Positions 35,071-42,993 of a stretch of 64,000 nt of DNA are shown here, in pieces. Origin of the DNA: Streptomyces spinoverrucosus (GTDB lineage Bacteria > Actinomycetota > Actinomycetes > Streptomycetales > Streptomycetaceae); the NCBI RefSeq assembly GCF_015712165.1, contig NZ_JADPZX010000001.1:7645501-7709500 (forward strand), written 5' to 3'. The stretch's first letter is position 1, and each line of letters begins with the position of its first letter. The notes below the pieces were generated by a model that was not told the DNA's origin, ran no database searches, and worked only from the letters and a program-made list of their open reading frames with translations. A program made the translations under genes and the position numbers.

Positions 35071-35763
35071 GTGACCGACATCGCCATGCTGCCCGAGTCC
35101 TGGCGCGGGGTCCTGGGCGACGAACTGCACAAGCCCTACTTCAAGGAGCTGACGGAGTTCGTGGAGGAGGAGCGGGCGAAGGGTCCCGTCCACCCCCCGC
35201 GTGAGGAGGTCTTCGCGGCACTCGACGCCACGCCGTACGAGCAGGTGAAGGTCCTGATCCTCGGCCAGGACCCGTACCACGGCGAGGGCCAGGGCCACGG
35301 CCTGTGCTTCTCGGTCCGCCCCGGGGTGAAGACCCCGCCCTCGCTGCGCAACATCTACAAGGAGATGCAGCAGGAGCTCGGCCTGCCGATCCCGGACAAC
35401 GGCTATCTGATGCCGTGGGCCCGGCAGGGCGTGCTGCTGCTCAACGCGGTGCTGACGGTCCGGGGCGGCGAGGCCAACTCGCACAAGGGCAGGGGCTGGG
35501 AGAAGTTCACCGACGCGGTGATCCGCGCGGTGGCCGAGCGGCCCGACCCGGCGGTGTTCGTGCTGTGGGGGAACTATGCGCAGAAGAAGCTGCCGCTGAT
35601 CGACGAGACCCGCCATGCGGTGGTGAAGGGCGCGCACCCCTCGCCGCTGTCGGCGAAGAAGTTCTTCGGCTCCCAACCGTTCACGCAGATCAACGAGGCG
35701 ATCGCGCGGCAGGGGCACGAGCCGGTGGACTGGCGCATCCCGAACCTGGCCGACCTGGCCTGA
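35071..35763 (+). CDS. ung: Family 1 uracil-DNA glycosylase
   Basis: A 230-residue enzyme that removes uracil from DNA as the first step of base-excision repair. The signature LILGQDPYHGEGQGHGLCFS has catalytic Asp67, and the leucine-loop motif HPSPLSAKKFFG has its His near residue 189. Length is normal (about 225). GTG 35071 follows AAGGAA. It is a single gene followed by a stem-loop terminator. Confidence 0.95.
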   Translation: MTDIAMLPESWRGVLGDELHKPYFKELTEFVEEERAKGPVHPPREEVFAALDATPYEQVKVLILGQDPYHGEGQGHGLCFSVRPGVKTPPSLRNIYKEMQQELGLPIPDNGYLMPWARQGVLLLNAVLTVRGGEANSHKGRGWEKFTDAVIRAVAERPDPAVFVLWGNYAQKKLPLIDETRHAVVKGAHPSPLSAKKFFGSQPFTQINEAIARQGHEPVDWRIPNLADLA

Positions 35764-35779
35764 CCTGCGCTGCTCGGGG

Positions 35780-35808
35780 GCGGGCCGACGTCGCGGGTCG
35801 GCCCCGCC
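35780..35808 (+). terminator. Probable terminator of ung
   Basis: GGCGGGCCGAC pairs with GTCGGCCCCGCC across a short loop with one bulged base, 17 nt past the ung stop. Confidence 0.65.
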
Positions 35809-35879
35809 TCGCCGGGATTGCGGGTGGCTGCCGTTAGCGTCGGGACCGACGGGACGTCGGCGAGTGCGCGGAGGGCGCG

Positions 35880-36401
35880 GTGGCGGAGCGACAGGAGCAG
35901 GCGGCGCCGGATGCCGTGCTGACGCGGATCGGGCAGGTCGTCATGCTGCATCACGCGGGGGACCGCGAGGAGGCTCGGCATCGCTTCCAGAAGCTCTGGG
36001 CGGAGATCGGCGAGGACGGCGAGCCTCTGCACCGCTGCACGCTGGCCCACTACATGGCCGACACCCAGGACGACCCCTCCGACGAACTGGCCTGGGATCT
36101 GCGGGCCCTGGGCGCGGCCGAGGAGCTGACCGGCGACCGTCTCGCGGCCGACGAGGGCGCCCTTGCGGTACGCGCCCTGTATCCCTCCCTGCACCTGAAC
36201 CTCGCCGCCGACTACGTCAAACTCGGCCACGCGGACGCCGCCCGCACGCACCTGCGCCAGGCACGTGGGGCGGCGGACGCCCTGGGCGACGACACGTACG
36301 GGGACGGGGTGCGGGCAGCCATCGGACGACTGGAGCTACGGCTCGGGGAAGAGGGTTCGCCGGACGGGGGAGGCTGGGGGCCGCCTCGGCAGCGGCCGTG
36401 A
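35880..36401 (+). CDS. Helical-repeat (TPR-like) protein of unknown function
   Basis: A 173-residue, mostly helical soluble protein. Residues about 25-150 show pairs of helices with TPR-like spacing (HHAGDREEARHRFQKLWAEIGEDG, LHLNLAADYVKLGHADAARTHLRQAR). GTG 35880 follows GGAGGGCGCG. The last 20 residues are Gly/Pro-rich. It could be a small scaffold protein; no partner is evident. It stands alone downstream of ung. Confidence 0.65.
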   Translation: MAERQEQAAPDAVLTRIGQVVMLHHAGDREEARHRFQKLWAEIGEDGEPLHRCTLAHYMADTQDDPSDELAWDLRALGAAEELTGDRLAADEGALAVRALYPSLHLNLAADYVKLGHADAARTHLRQARGAADALGDDTYGDGVRAAIGRLELRLGEEGSPDGGGWGPPRQRP

Positions 36402-36475
36402 AGCGGCGCCGTGTGCCCGGCGGCCGTGCAGCGGTGCCCCGGCGTCGGCCGCCGTGATCCGCGGCCCGCGGCCCC

Positions 36476-36952
36476 TCACCGTCCGTACGTCTGCTCGCAG
36501 ATCACCGCCTCCGGGCTGTCCGGGCGCCAGCCGCCGTACTTTCTGCCCAGGGCGCACACGTCGGTGTTCTCGCCGATCGTGCCGGAGACGTCCGGGATCC
36601 GGGCGGGCGGTGGCTGGTACGAGCGGCGGGGCTCGGGAGTGGGTGGGGCGGGGCGCGGACGGGACTCCGTGCGCGAGGCCGGGGGTTGCCCGGTCGGTGA
36701 CGGGGCCTCCGTGGTGGGGCGGCGCGGCTCCGGCGTGGTCGGATCGGGTCGGCGGGACGGGCCGATCATCTCCAGGGCCTCGCGGGCCGGCGCCTGCACG
36801 ATCTGCGGTTCGGTGCGGCCGTCCGGGCCCGGCGCCGTCGGCTGGACCGGCACCGGCGGCACGGCGGTGGGCCCCCGCTGGACGGTCACACAGCCGGAGA
36901 CGGCCGAGAGGGCCACGGTGACGAGCAGCGCGGTGGTCGTCGTTCGATGCAC
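36476..36952 (-). CDS. Pro-rich secreted lipoprotein
   Basis: A 158-residue protein. The signal peptide MHRTTTTALLVTVALSAVSGC has its lipobox Cys at residue 21 (GTG 36952). The middle third is low-complexity Pro/Arg/Thr (about 40-110), and the folded tail carries two cysteines (IGENTDVCALGRKYGGW, EAVICEQTYG) likely to form a disulfide. I recall short actinobacterial lipoproteins with such tails, but function is unknown. It is convergent with the helical-repeat gene. Confidence 0.75.
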   Translation of the reverse strand: MHRTTTTALLVTVALSAVSGCVTVQRGPTAVPPVPVQPTAPGPDGRTEPQIVQAPAREALEMIGPSRRPDPTTPEPRRPTTEAPSPTGQPPASRTESRPRPAPPTPEPRRSYQPPPARIPDVSGTIGENTDVCALGRKYGGWRPDSPEAVICEQTYGR

Positions 36953-37087
36953 CCGCGCAACTCTGGTGGCTCCGGCCCCGCAGGACCCGGCGGACAAGCA
37001 CAGGTTGCTCCGGACGGGTGAACTACGCCCCCGCAGGGAGGGCGCGCACCCGGCCGGGCTGACGGACAGGGGCGTACCGCCGAGGGC

Positions 37088-37600
37088 TCATTCGCCCGTG
37101 GCGCCGTCGACCCGCTCGCGGATCAGATCCGCGTGCCCGTTGTGGCGGGCGTACTCCTCGATCATGTGGGTGTAGATCCAGCGCAGGTTGAACGGCTCGT
37201 CGGTGAAGCGGCTGCGGCCCTTGGACAGGTCGTCCAGTCCGAAGCCGGCCGCGTTGCGCCGGGCGATCTCGATCTCAGCCTGCCAGGTACCGTACGCCTC
37301 CGCCCAGGTGTCCGCCTCGGTGAGGTGGAACTCTCCGTCGGGGTCCTCCTCGGAGTAGTAGATCGGCCCCGGATCGTCGCCGGCCAGCGTCTCGCGGAAC
37401 CAGCCCCGCTCCACCTCCGCCATGTGCCGCACCAGCCCCATCAGGGACAGCTCGGACGGCTCCACGGCCATGGTCCGCAGCTGCGCGTCGCTCAACCCCT
37501 CGCATTTCCAGGCGAGGGTCTGCCGGTGATACTCCAACCAGCCCTCCAGCATGCTCCGTTCGTCGGCGTTCTGTGCGGGTTCGCTGCGCTCCGTCGTCAT
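37088..37600 (-). CDS. DinB-like four-helix protein (DUF664 type)
   Basis: A 170-residue protein of the DinB/YfiT metalloenzyme superfamily. Three histidines fit the metal site: His in LMGLVRHMAEVERGWF, and His-x3-His-type spacing in MIEEYARHNGHADLIRE near the C-terminus; the start ERSMLEGWLEYHRQTLAWKCEGL is typical of DUF664. Relatives include thiol transferases (mycothiol- or bacillithiol-dependent), so a mycothiol-linked role is possible in this genus. ATG 37600 is 9 nt after GAGG; ATG 37609 is too close to it. Confidence 0.82.
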   Translation of the reverse strand: MTTERSEPAQNADERSMLEGWLEYHRQTLAWKCEGLSDAQLRTMAVEPSELSLMGLVRHMAEVERGWFRETLAGDDPGPIYYSEEDPDGEFHLTEADTWAEAYGTWQAEIEIARRNAAGFGLDDLSKGRSRFTDEPFNLRWIYTHMIEEYARHNGHADLIRERVDGATGE

Positions 37601-37675
37601 GGGCGGCATCCTCGCCCACCGCCGAGGAATCCACCAGCAGTTTTACGACCTCCCAGGCCGCCCAGCAGGCCCTCC

Positions 37676-38035
37676 GCCCCGGCCGAGCTGCTGCGGCTGT
37701 TCGGTGACTGGCACGACCCGATCCCCGCCGCTGCCCGCCCACCACGGTGGGGAAGCCGCCGAACCTCGGTCAGGGCGGCAACCAGGCCGTCGAGGACGCG
37801 ATCGTCCTCGCCCACCACGCCCTCGACCTCGCCGCGTACACCGCCGCCCGGCTGCCCCCTACGACGGCCGTCGCCCGCCAGGCCGTGAAGGTCACGCGGC
37901 TGAACATGATGACCACCCGCGCGCGCACGGCCGTGCGCGATGCCATGATCGCCGGCCCGTTCGAGGGCCGGACCGGCACTGTTCCTGCGCGGCTTCGACG
38001 GTATCGCCGACCGGCGGGCCGCCGGGGCCGCCGTA
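37676..38035 (+). pseudogene. C-terminal remnant of an FAD-dependent monooxygenase
   Basis: LLRLFGDWHDPIPAA (37686 onward) is a typical stretch before the FAD-binding loop of PHBH-type monooxygenases. The expected loop before NLGQGGNQAVEDAIVLAHHA is damaged, with its GDAAH replaced by out-of-frame sequence (GKPPNLGQGG at about 37750). The reading then continues TAARLPPTTAVARQAVKVTRLN, and LFLRGFDGIADRRAA at about 37985 is in another frame. The N-terminal nucleotide-binding half is missing. No working copy lies in the window. Confidence 0.8.
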
Positions 38036-38079
38036 TGCTTCCGAGCAGACCCCAGCAGGCAAGCAGTGAAGGAGCCCCC

Positions 38080-38994
38080 GTGAAGGTCGGCTGCATCGGA
38101 CTCGGTGACATCGCGCAGAAGGCGTATCTGCCGGTGCTCGGAGTCCAGCCCGGGGTCGAGCTGCACCTGCAGACCCGCACGCCCGCCACGCTGAACCGCG
38201 TCGCCGACAGCCTGCACCTGCCCGGCGCGCAGCGCCACGGCTCCCTGGACGAGCTCCTCGCCCAGAACCTCGACGCCGCCTTCGTGCACGCACCCACCGC
38301 CGTGCACCCCGAGATCGTCACCCGGCTCCTTCAGGCGGGCGTCCCGACGTACGTCGACAAGCCGCTGGCGTACGAACTCGCCGACTCCGAGCGGCTGGTG
38401 GCGCTCGCCGAGGAGCGGGGCGTGAGTCTCGCCGTCGGCTTCAACCGGCGGCACGCGCCCGCGTACGCGCAGTGCGCCGACCATCCGCGCGAGCTGATCC
38501 TCATGCAGAAGAACCGGGTCGGACTGCCCGAGGATCCGCGCACGATGATCCTGGACGACTTCATCCACGTCGTGGACACGCTGCGCTTCCTGGTGCCGGG
38601 CCGCATCGACGACGTGATCGTGCGCGCCCGCACCGTGGAAGGGCTGCTGCACCATGTCGTGCTCCAGCTCGCCGGGGACGGGTTCACCGCGCTCGGTGTG
38701 ATGAACCGGCTCAGCGGGTCGGCCGAGGAGATCCTCGAGGTCTCCGGGCAGGACACCAAGCGGCAGGTGGTCAACCTCGCCGAGGTGATCGACCACAAGG
38801 GCCAGCCGACGCTGCGGCGGCGCGGCGACTGGGTGCCGGTGGCCCGGCAGCGTGGCATCGAACAGGCGGTGCTGGCCTTCCTCGACGCCGTGCGCGCCGG
38901 CAAGCTGCTCAGCGCCCGGGACGCGCTGGCGACTCACGAACTGTGCGAGCGGGTGGTACTGGCGGTTCTGGAGCGCTCCGGCGCGGTCGCCTGA
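38080..38994 (+). CDS. Gfo/Idh/MocA-family oxidoreductase
   Basis: A 304-residue NAD(P)-dependent dehydrogenase. The N-terminal Rossmann fold opens VGCIGLGDIAQKAYLPVL, and the family motif VPTYVDKPLAYELADSERL (EKP-like Lys) follows near residue 95; DDFIHVVDTLRFLVPG marks the C-terminal domain's catalytic region. GTG 38080 follows GAAGGAG. The substrate, probably a sugar or inositol derivative, is unknown. Its last 86 nt overlap the end of lnt on the opposite strand. Confidence 0.87.
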   Translation: MKVGCIGLGDIAQKAYLPVLGVQPGVELHLQTRTPATLNRVADSLHLPGAQRHGSLDELLAQNLDAAFVHAPTAVHPEIVTRLLQAGVPTYVDKPLAYELADSERLVALAEERGVSLAVGFNRRHAPAYAQCADHPRELILMQKNRVGLPEDPRTMILDDFIHVVDTLRFLVPGRIDDVIVRARTVEGLLHHVVLQLAGDGFTALGVMNRLSGSAEEILEVSGQDTKRQVVNLAEVIDHKGQPTLRRRGDWVPVARQRGIEQAVLAFLDAVRAGKLLSARDALATHELCERVVLAVLERSGAVA

Positions 38995-40483
38995 CCGCCC
39001 GCCCGCCCTCCACCAGGCCCAGTGCGAGCAGCACCAGCACGGCGGGGTACACGGGCCAGGCGCCCAGGCGGACGTACGGCGTGACCCCGTCGGCCAGCGG
39101 CACCTCGTACACCTGCGTGGTGCTGGCGTCCGTTCCGAGCGGCGGGCCGATCCGCTGCCCCTCGGGCCCGTACACGGCGGAGACGCCGGTCAGCGTCGCG
39201 TGCACCATGGGGCGGCCGGTCTCCGCGGCGCGCAGCGCGGCCAGCGAGGCGTGCTGCGCGGGCGCCCAGCTCTGCTGGAACGTCGAGGTCGCCGACTGGG
39301 CGACCAGTACGTCGGCGCCGTTCCGGGTGAGGCTGCGGCTCATGTCGGGGAATGCCGACTCGAAGCAGACCATCGGGCCGACGCGCAGCCCGCCGCCGAC
39401 GTCCATCACGACCTGCTCGGTGCCGCGCCTGCGGTCCTCAGCCGCGGCCTCCCCGACGGAGGTGGCCCAGCCGAGCAGTGAGCGGAACGGGACGTACTCG
39501 CCGAACGGGACCAGCCGCATCTTGTCGTAGCGGTCGCCGGTCGGGCCGTCCGGGCCGATCAGCACCGAGCTCTTGTAGATGCCGGGCCGGTCCGAGCGCC
39601 GGGCGTCCACGTTGACCAGGATCGGGGCCCCGACGTCGCGGGACAGCGCCGCGATGCGCCGCGCGAGGTCGGGACGGCGGCCGAGGTCGTAGCCGACGCT
39701 GCTCTCGCCCCAGACGACCAGGTCCACGTCCTGGCCGGTGAGCCGGCGGGTGAGCTGTTCCTCGCGCTCGATGCGGCGCTCCGGGCTGCTGACGCCGTTG
39801 ACCACCCCGGGCTGCACCAGAGCGACCCGGGCCCCGCCCTCGACGTCGGGCCGCGGTGACCACATCCAGGCCGCCGAGGTGACCGCGGCCGTGGCGAGCA
39901 GCGCGACGGCCGGCACCCGGGACCGCCGTACCGCGATCAGGACGGTTACGGCGACATTGACGGCGACCAGCAGGAAGCTCAGCAGCCACACCCCGCCCAC
40001 CGAGGCCAGCCGCAGTGCCGGCTCCACCTGCCACTGGCTGGCGCCCAGCATGCCCCAGGGGCCGCCGAGCCCCTGCCAGGAGCGCACCAGCTCCACCGCC
40101 AGCCAGCCCGACGGCAGCACCAGCAGCGCGGCCGCGATCCGGCCCGGCGAGGGCGCTCCGGCGAGGAACCGGCGCACCAGCAGGCCCCACGGGGCCCACA
40201 GCACGCCGAGCAGGGCCGCGAGGACGAACGTGAACACGTGCAGGTTGGGCAGCAGCCAGTGGTGCACGGCCAGCACGAAGCCGAAGCCGCCGCACCAGCC
40301 GTCGTACAGCGCGCGTCGCCCGGTCGCCGCGGTGCGGACGAGCAGGATCCACGGGACCAGGGCGACGCAGGCGAACCACCACAGGGACGGGGCCGGGAAG
40401 GCGAGCATGGGCAGGGCGCCCGCCACCGCGGCGATCGCGGAGCGTCGCCACGGGGAGTCGAGCCAGCGGCCCAGCGTCTTCAT
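38909..40483 (-). CDS. lnt: Apolipoprotein N-acyltransferase
   Basis: A 524-residue membrane enzyme that transfers a fatty acyl group to the N-terminal Cys of lipoproteins. The N-terminal third has about six helices; the nitrilase-like domain carries the triad Glu260 (VWGESSVGYD), Lys321 (YDKMRLVPFGEYVPF) and Cys373 (VCFESAFPD). A final membrane helix ends LGLVEGG, followed by a basic, Pro-rich tail that is read through the opposite gene. ATG 40483 follows GGAGG at 7 nt. It overlaps the convergent oxidoreductase by 86 nt. Several lipoproteins in the window could be substrates. Confidence 0.93.
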   Translation of the reverse strand: MKTLGRWLDSPWRRSAIAAVAGALPMLAFPAPSLWWFACVALVPWILLVRTAATGRRALYDGWCGGFGFVLAVHHWLLPNLHVFTFVLAALLGVLWAPWGLLVRRFLAGAPSPGRIAAALLVLPSGWLAVELVRSWQGLGGPWGMLGASQWQVEPALRLASVGGVWLLSFLLVAVNVAVTVLIAVRRSRVPAVALLATAAVTSAAWMWSPRPDVEGGARVALVQPGVVNGVSSPERRIEREEQLTRRLTGQDVDLVVWGESSVGYDLGRRPDLARRIAALSRDVGAPILVNVDARRSDRPGIYKSSVLIGPDGPTGDRYDKMRLVPFGEYVPFRSLLGWATSVGEAAAEDRRRGTEQVVMDVGGGLRVGPMVCFESAFPDMSRSLTRNGADVLVAQSATSTFQQSWAPAQHASLAALRAAETGRPMVHATLTGVSAVYGPEGQRIGPPLGTDASTTQVYEVPLADGVTPYVRLGAWPVYPAVLVLLALGLVEGGRAVRRPRRSAPEPPVPPARTVRESPARPGR

Positions 40484-40549
40484 ACGGCGCCTCCTACCCG
40501 TGGATCCAGTGTGCGCGTGGCCGGCGATCTCGGTACAGAGGGCGCCCAC

Positions 40550-41029
40550 TCAGTCGGTCACAGGTACCCCGGGCTCCTGGGACACACGCCGCCACTTCTC
40601 GCGCACGACCACCTCGCGCAGCCGCCAGCCGTCGTCCGTCCGCCGCAGCCCGAACGCGTACCGGCCGCCGCACACGAAGTCGGGCGCCGCCGAGCCGTCA
40701 CCGGCGAGGCGCATCGGGTTGACGTAGTCGGCCTGGACCTGGGCCGTGTCCCCGGTGTCCCGCTCCAGGACCCCGAACCGGACCCGGCGGTTGACGATGA
40801 GGTGCTGGCGCATGGCGAACGCCCGCATGCTCTCGGCCAGCCATGCGGCGACGCTCCCGGCATCGCCCTCGATCCCGCCGGCCGAGCGGTAGTCCGCCCG
40901 CCCGTCCGGGGTGAACAGCTTCCGGTACGCCTCCCAGTCGCCGTCGTCCACCGCCACGGCATAGTCGGTGACCAGGCCGTCGACGGCCAGCCGGTCCATC
41001 ACGGTCGCGAGCTCCACACGCTGCGTCAT
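40550..41029 (-). CDS. NTF2-like (SnoaL-type) protein
   Basis: A 159-residue protein of the NTF2-like fold: VMDRLAVDGLVTDYAVAVDDGDWEAY, FTPDGRADYR and HLIVNRRVRFG, ending DGWRLREVVVREKWRR. Members are ligand-binding, isomerase or dehydratase domains; the pocket residues do not tell the ligand. ATG 41029 (MTQRVELATVM); ATG 41047 would add six residues. It starts 66 nt upstream of the lnt start, on the same strand, so the two may be co-transcribed. It is divergent from the DUF4291 gene across a set of iterons. Confidence 0.83.
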   Translation of the reverse strand: MTQRVELATVMDRLAVDGLVTDYAVAVDDGDWEAYRKLFTPDGRADYRSAGGIEGDAGSVAAWLAESMRAFAMRQHLIVNRRVRFGVLERDTGDTAQVQADYVNPMRLAGDGSAAPDFVCGGRYAFGLRRTDDGWRLREVVVREKWRRVSQEPGVPVTD

Positions 41030-41083
41030 CGGCTCAGTGTTGGGCACGGGGCGGGCCGCGCCAAGAGGGCGTGCCGCTTTGAT

Positions 41084-41142
41084 CGGTGGTCGTGACCCCG
41101 CCGTTCGGTGGCCGTGACCGGCGTTATTCGGTGGTCGTGACC
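41084..41142. repeat. Three CGGTGGYCGTGACC iterons in a divergent promoter region
   Basis: CGGTGGTCGTGACC, CGGTGGCCGTGACC and CGGTGGTCGTGACC begin at 41084, 41106 and 41129, 22 and 23 bp apart (about two helical turns). They lie between the NTF2-like gene and the DUF4291 gene, the last 27 bp before the DUF4291 start. This is a typical layout for a multi-site regulator; no known consensus is recognised. Confidence 0.65.
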
Positions 41143-41168
41143 GGCCGAGGCGCGCGAGGCTGTCCCGC

Positions 41169-41792
41169 GTGAACGATCAGACCGACCGGCCCGAGCCGAA
41201 GTTCCGCATACGGGCCCGCCACACGGACTCCACCCTCACCGTCTACCAGGCCTACCACCCCGGCATCGGACGACCGGCGGCCCGCGCCGGCCGCTTCCCG
41301 GCCACCTGGAAGCGCGAGCGCATGACCTGGGTCAAGCCGTCCTTCCTGTGGATGATGTACCGCTGCGGCTGGGGCACGAAGGAGAACCAGGAGACCGTCC
41401 TCGCCGTCGAGATCACCCGCGAGGGCTTCCTGTGGGCCCTGCGTCACGCCTGCCTCTCGCACTACGTCCCCGGGCTGCACGCCGACCAGGCCGCGTGGAA
41501 GGACCAGCTGAGGACGGCACCCGCGCGCGTGCAGTGGGACCCGGAACGCGACCTGCGCCTCACCCCGCTGCCGCACCGGTCGCTGCAGCTGGGCCTCGCG
41601 GGGGAGGCGGCGGCCCGGTACGCCGACGAGTGGATCGTGGGCATCGAGGACGTGACGCCGCTCGCCAGGGAGATCCACGGGCTGGTGCGCGCCGGTGAAC
41701 TCGCGCGTGCGGGGGAGCTGTTGCCCGAGGAGCGGCCGTATCCGTTGGACGATGACGCGCTGGCACATCTGCTTCCAGGAGGTTCGGAATGA
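41169..41792 (+). CDS. DUF4291-family protein
   Basis: A 207-residue protein with the DUF4291 hallmarks VYQAYHPGIGRPAARAGRF, MTWVKPSFLWMMYRCGWGTK and VQWDPERDLRLTPLPHRSLQLGL. The family is widespread and of unknown function; its conserved polar residues and lack of membrane segments suggest an enzyme. GTG 41169. Its stop overlaps the next gene's ATG (ATGA at 41789-41792), so it is translationally coupled to an SDR. The iterons upstream suggest regulated expression. Confidence 0.88.
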   Translation: MNDQTDRPEPKFRIRARHTDSTLTVYQAYHPGIGRPAARAGRFPATWKRERMTWVKPSFLWMMYRCGWGTKENQETVLAVEITREGFLWALRHACLSHYVPGLHADQAAWKDQLRTAPARVQWDPERDLRLTPLPHRSLQLGLAGEAAARYADEWIVGIEDVTPLAREIHGLVRAGELARAGELLPEERPYPLDDDALAHLLPGGSE

Positions 41793-42529
41793 CACGTCCC
41801 GTCACTGTGGTCACGGGCGGCAGCCGGGGGATCGGTGCCGCGACCTGCCTGCGGCTGGCGGCCGACGGGCACGACGTGGCGGTCGGATACGTCCGTGACG
41901 CCGACGCGGCCGAGGCGGTGGCCGACGGGGTACGGGCAGCGGGCGGCCGCTCGGTCGTCGTGCGGGTCGACACGTCGGTCGAGGCGGACGTGGAGCGGCT
42001 CTTCGACACCGCCGAGCAGCGGCTCGGGCCGGTGACGGGGCTGGTGAACAACGCCGGGGTGACCGGCCCGCTGGGGCGGCTGGCCGACGCGGACCCGGCC
42101 GATCTGCGCCGGGTCGTGGACGTCAACCTTCTGGGCACGCTGCTGTGTTCACGCCGGGCCGCGCAGCTGATGACCGGGCGGGGCGGTGGCGTGATCGTGA
42201 ACGTGTCGTCGGCCGCCGCGACGCTGGGCAGCCCCGACGAGTACGTCCACTACGCGGCGACCAAGGCCGCGATCGACGCCCTGACCCTGGGCCTGGCCAA
42301 GGAGCTCGGACCGGACGGCGTCCGCGTCAACGCCGTCGCCCCCGGAGCGATCGACACCGAGATCCACGCCACGATGGGCGACCCGGACCGCGCCCACCGG
42401 GCGGCGGCCACGACTCCGCTGCGCCGGCCGGGCCGGGCCGAGGAGATCGCGGCGGCGGTGGCGTGGCTGATGTCGCCGGACGCGTCCTATACGACGGGGG
42501 CAGTGCTACGGGTGTCGGGCGGGCGGTGA
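41789..42529 (+). CDS. Short-chain dehydrogenase/reductase coupled to DUF4291
   Basis: A 246-residue SDR with VTGGSRGIGAATCLRLA, LVNNAGVTGPLG, the catalytic Tyr155-x3-Lys159 (YAATKAA), and NAVAPGAIDTEIHATM. It resembles FabG/glucose-dehydrogenase-like SDRs; the cofactor is probably NADPH. ATG 41789 overlaps the DUF4291 stop codon. Short tandem repeats begin 11 nt past its stop. Its substrate is unknown. Confidence 0.88.
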   Translation: MTRPVTVVTGGSRGIGAATCLRLAADGHDVAVGYVRDADAAEAVADGVRAAGGRSVVVRVDTSVEADVERLFDTAEQRLGPVTGLVNNAGVTGPLGRLADADPADLRRVVDVNLLGTLLCSRRAAQLMTGRGGGVIVNVSSAAATLGSPDEYVHYAATKAAIDALTLGLAKELGPDGVRVNAVAPGAIDTEIHATMGDPDRAHRAAATTPLRRPGRAEEIAAAVAWLMSPDASYTTGAVLRVSGGR

Positions 42530-42540
42530 GCGCCCTTCTG

Positions 42541-42609
42541 TTCAGATGGCTGCCCGTACGTTCAGATGGCTGCCCGTAGGTTCAGATGCGTGCCCGTACG
42601 TTCAGGTGC
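42541..42609. repeat. Tandem 20-bp repeat, about 3.5 copies
   Basis: Units start exactly at 42541, 42561 and 42581 with a 9-nt partial at 42601. The first reads TTCAGATGGCTGCCCGTACG; the second differs at one base, the third at two. They lie just past the SDR stop. Two further short TACG/CGTACG tracts occur nearby (42910-42985). The strictly aligned copies imply a recent slip. Confidence 0.85.
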
Positions 42610-42637
42610 CCTCGTCGGTCCTGACCGGCTCCCGTCC

Positions 42638-42817
42638 TCAGGCCGCCTCGATGACCTCGCCGCGGATCGCCGCGGCCCACTCGACCACCAACAGCTCGTA
42701 CTCCGCCCGCTCCTGTACCGACAGCGAGCCGCCCGCGCGCATCCACAGGGCACGGATCTCCTCGTTCACCTCGGCAGCAGAGCGCACGGAACCAGGGGTC
42801 ACGGAATCGGGGGACAT
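42638..42817 (-). CDS. Small helical protein of unknown function
   Basis: A 59-residue, mostly helical peptide (AAEVNEEIRALWMRAGGSL, ERAEYELLVVEWAAAIRGEVIEA). The amphipathic pattern and G+C codon bias suggest a real gene, and I believe similar Streptomyces proteins of this size exist. Start uncertain: ATG 42817 or GTG 42847; neither has a clear Shine-Dalgarno sequence. Function unknown. Confidence 0.55.
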   Translation of the reverse strand: MSPDSVTPGSVRSAAEVNEEIRALWMRAGGSLSVQERAEYELLVVEWAAAIRGEVIEAA

Positions 42818-42942
42818 GCGAGCAAGCGTAGGCGCAAGCACTGACACTGCGCTACCGGGCGGCTACTCATCCCGTATGGGCTTGGTCACGGCCGCCGGAA
42901 TCCGGACGCGTTTACTGACCGCACGCTCAGTCACAAAGCAAC

Positions 42943-42969
42943 GGCCCCCGAGGACGAGCCTCGGGGGCC
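42943..42969 (-). terminator. Terminator of uppP
   Basis: GGCCCCCGAGG and CCTCGGGGGCC form a perfect 11-bp stem with a 5-nt loop, 25 nt after the leftward uppP stop. A second CCTCGGGGGCC follows at about 42977 and allows an alternative, longer-looped pairing. Confidence 0.82.
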
Positions 42970-42993
42970 ATACGTTCCTCGGGGGCCGTACGC

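Noticed and set aside
37088..38035. One long gene joining the DinB and monooxygenase areas
   Set aside because: They are on opposite strands and have unrelated motifs; the monooxygenase part is a separate remnant.
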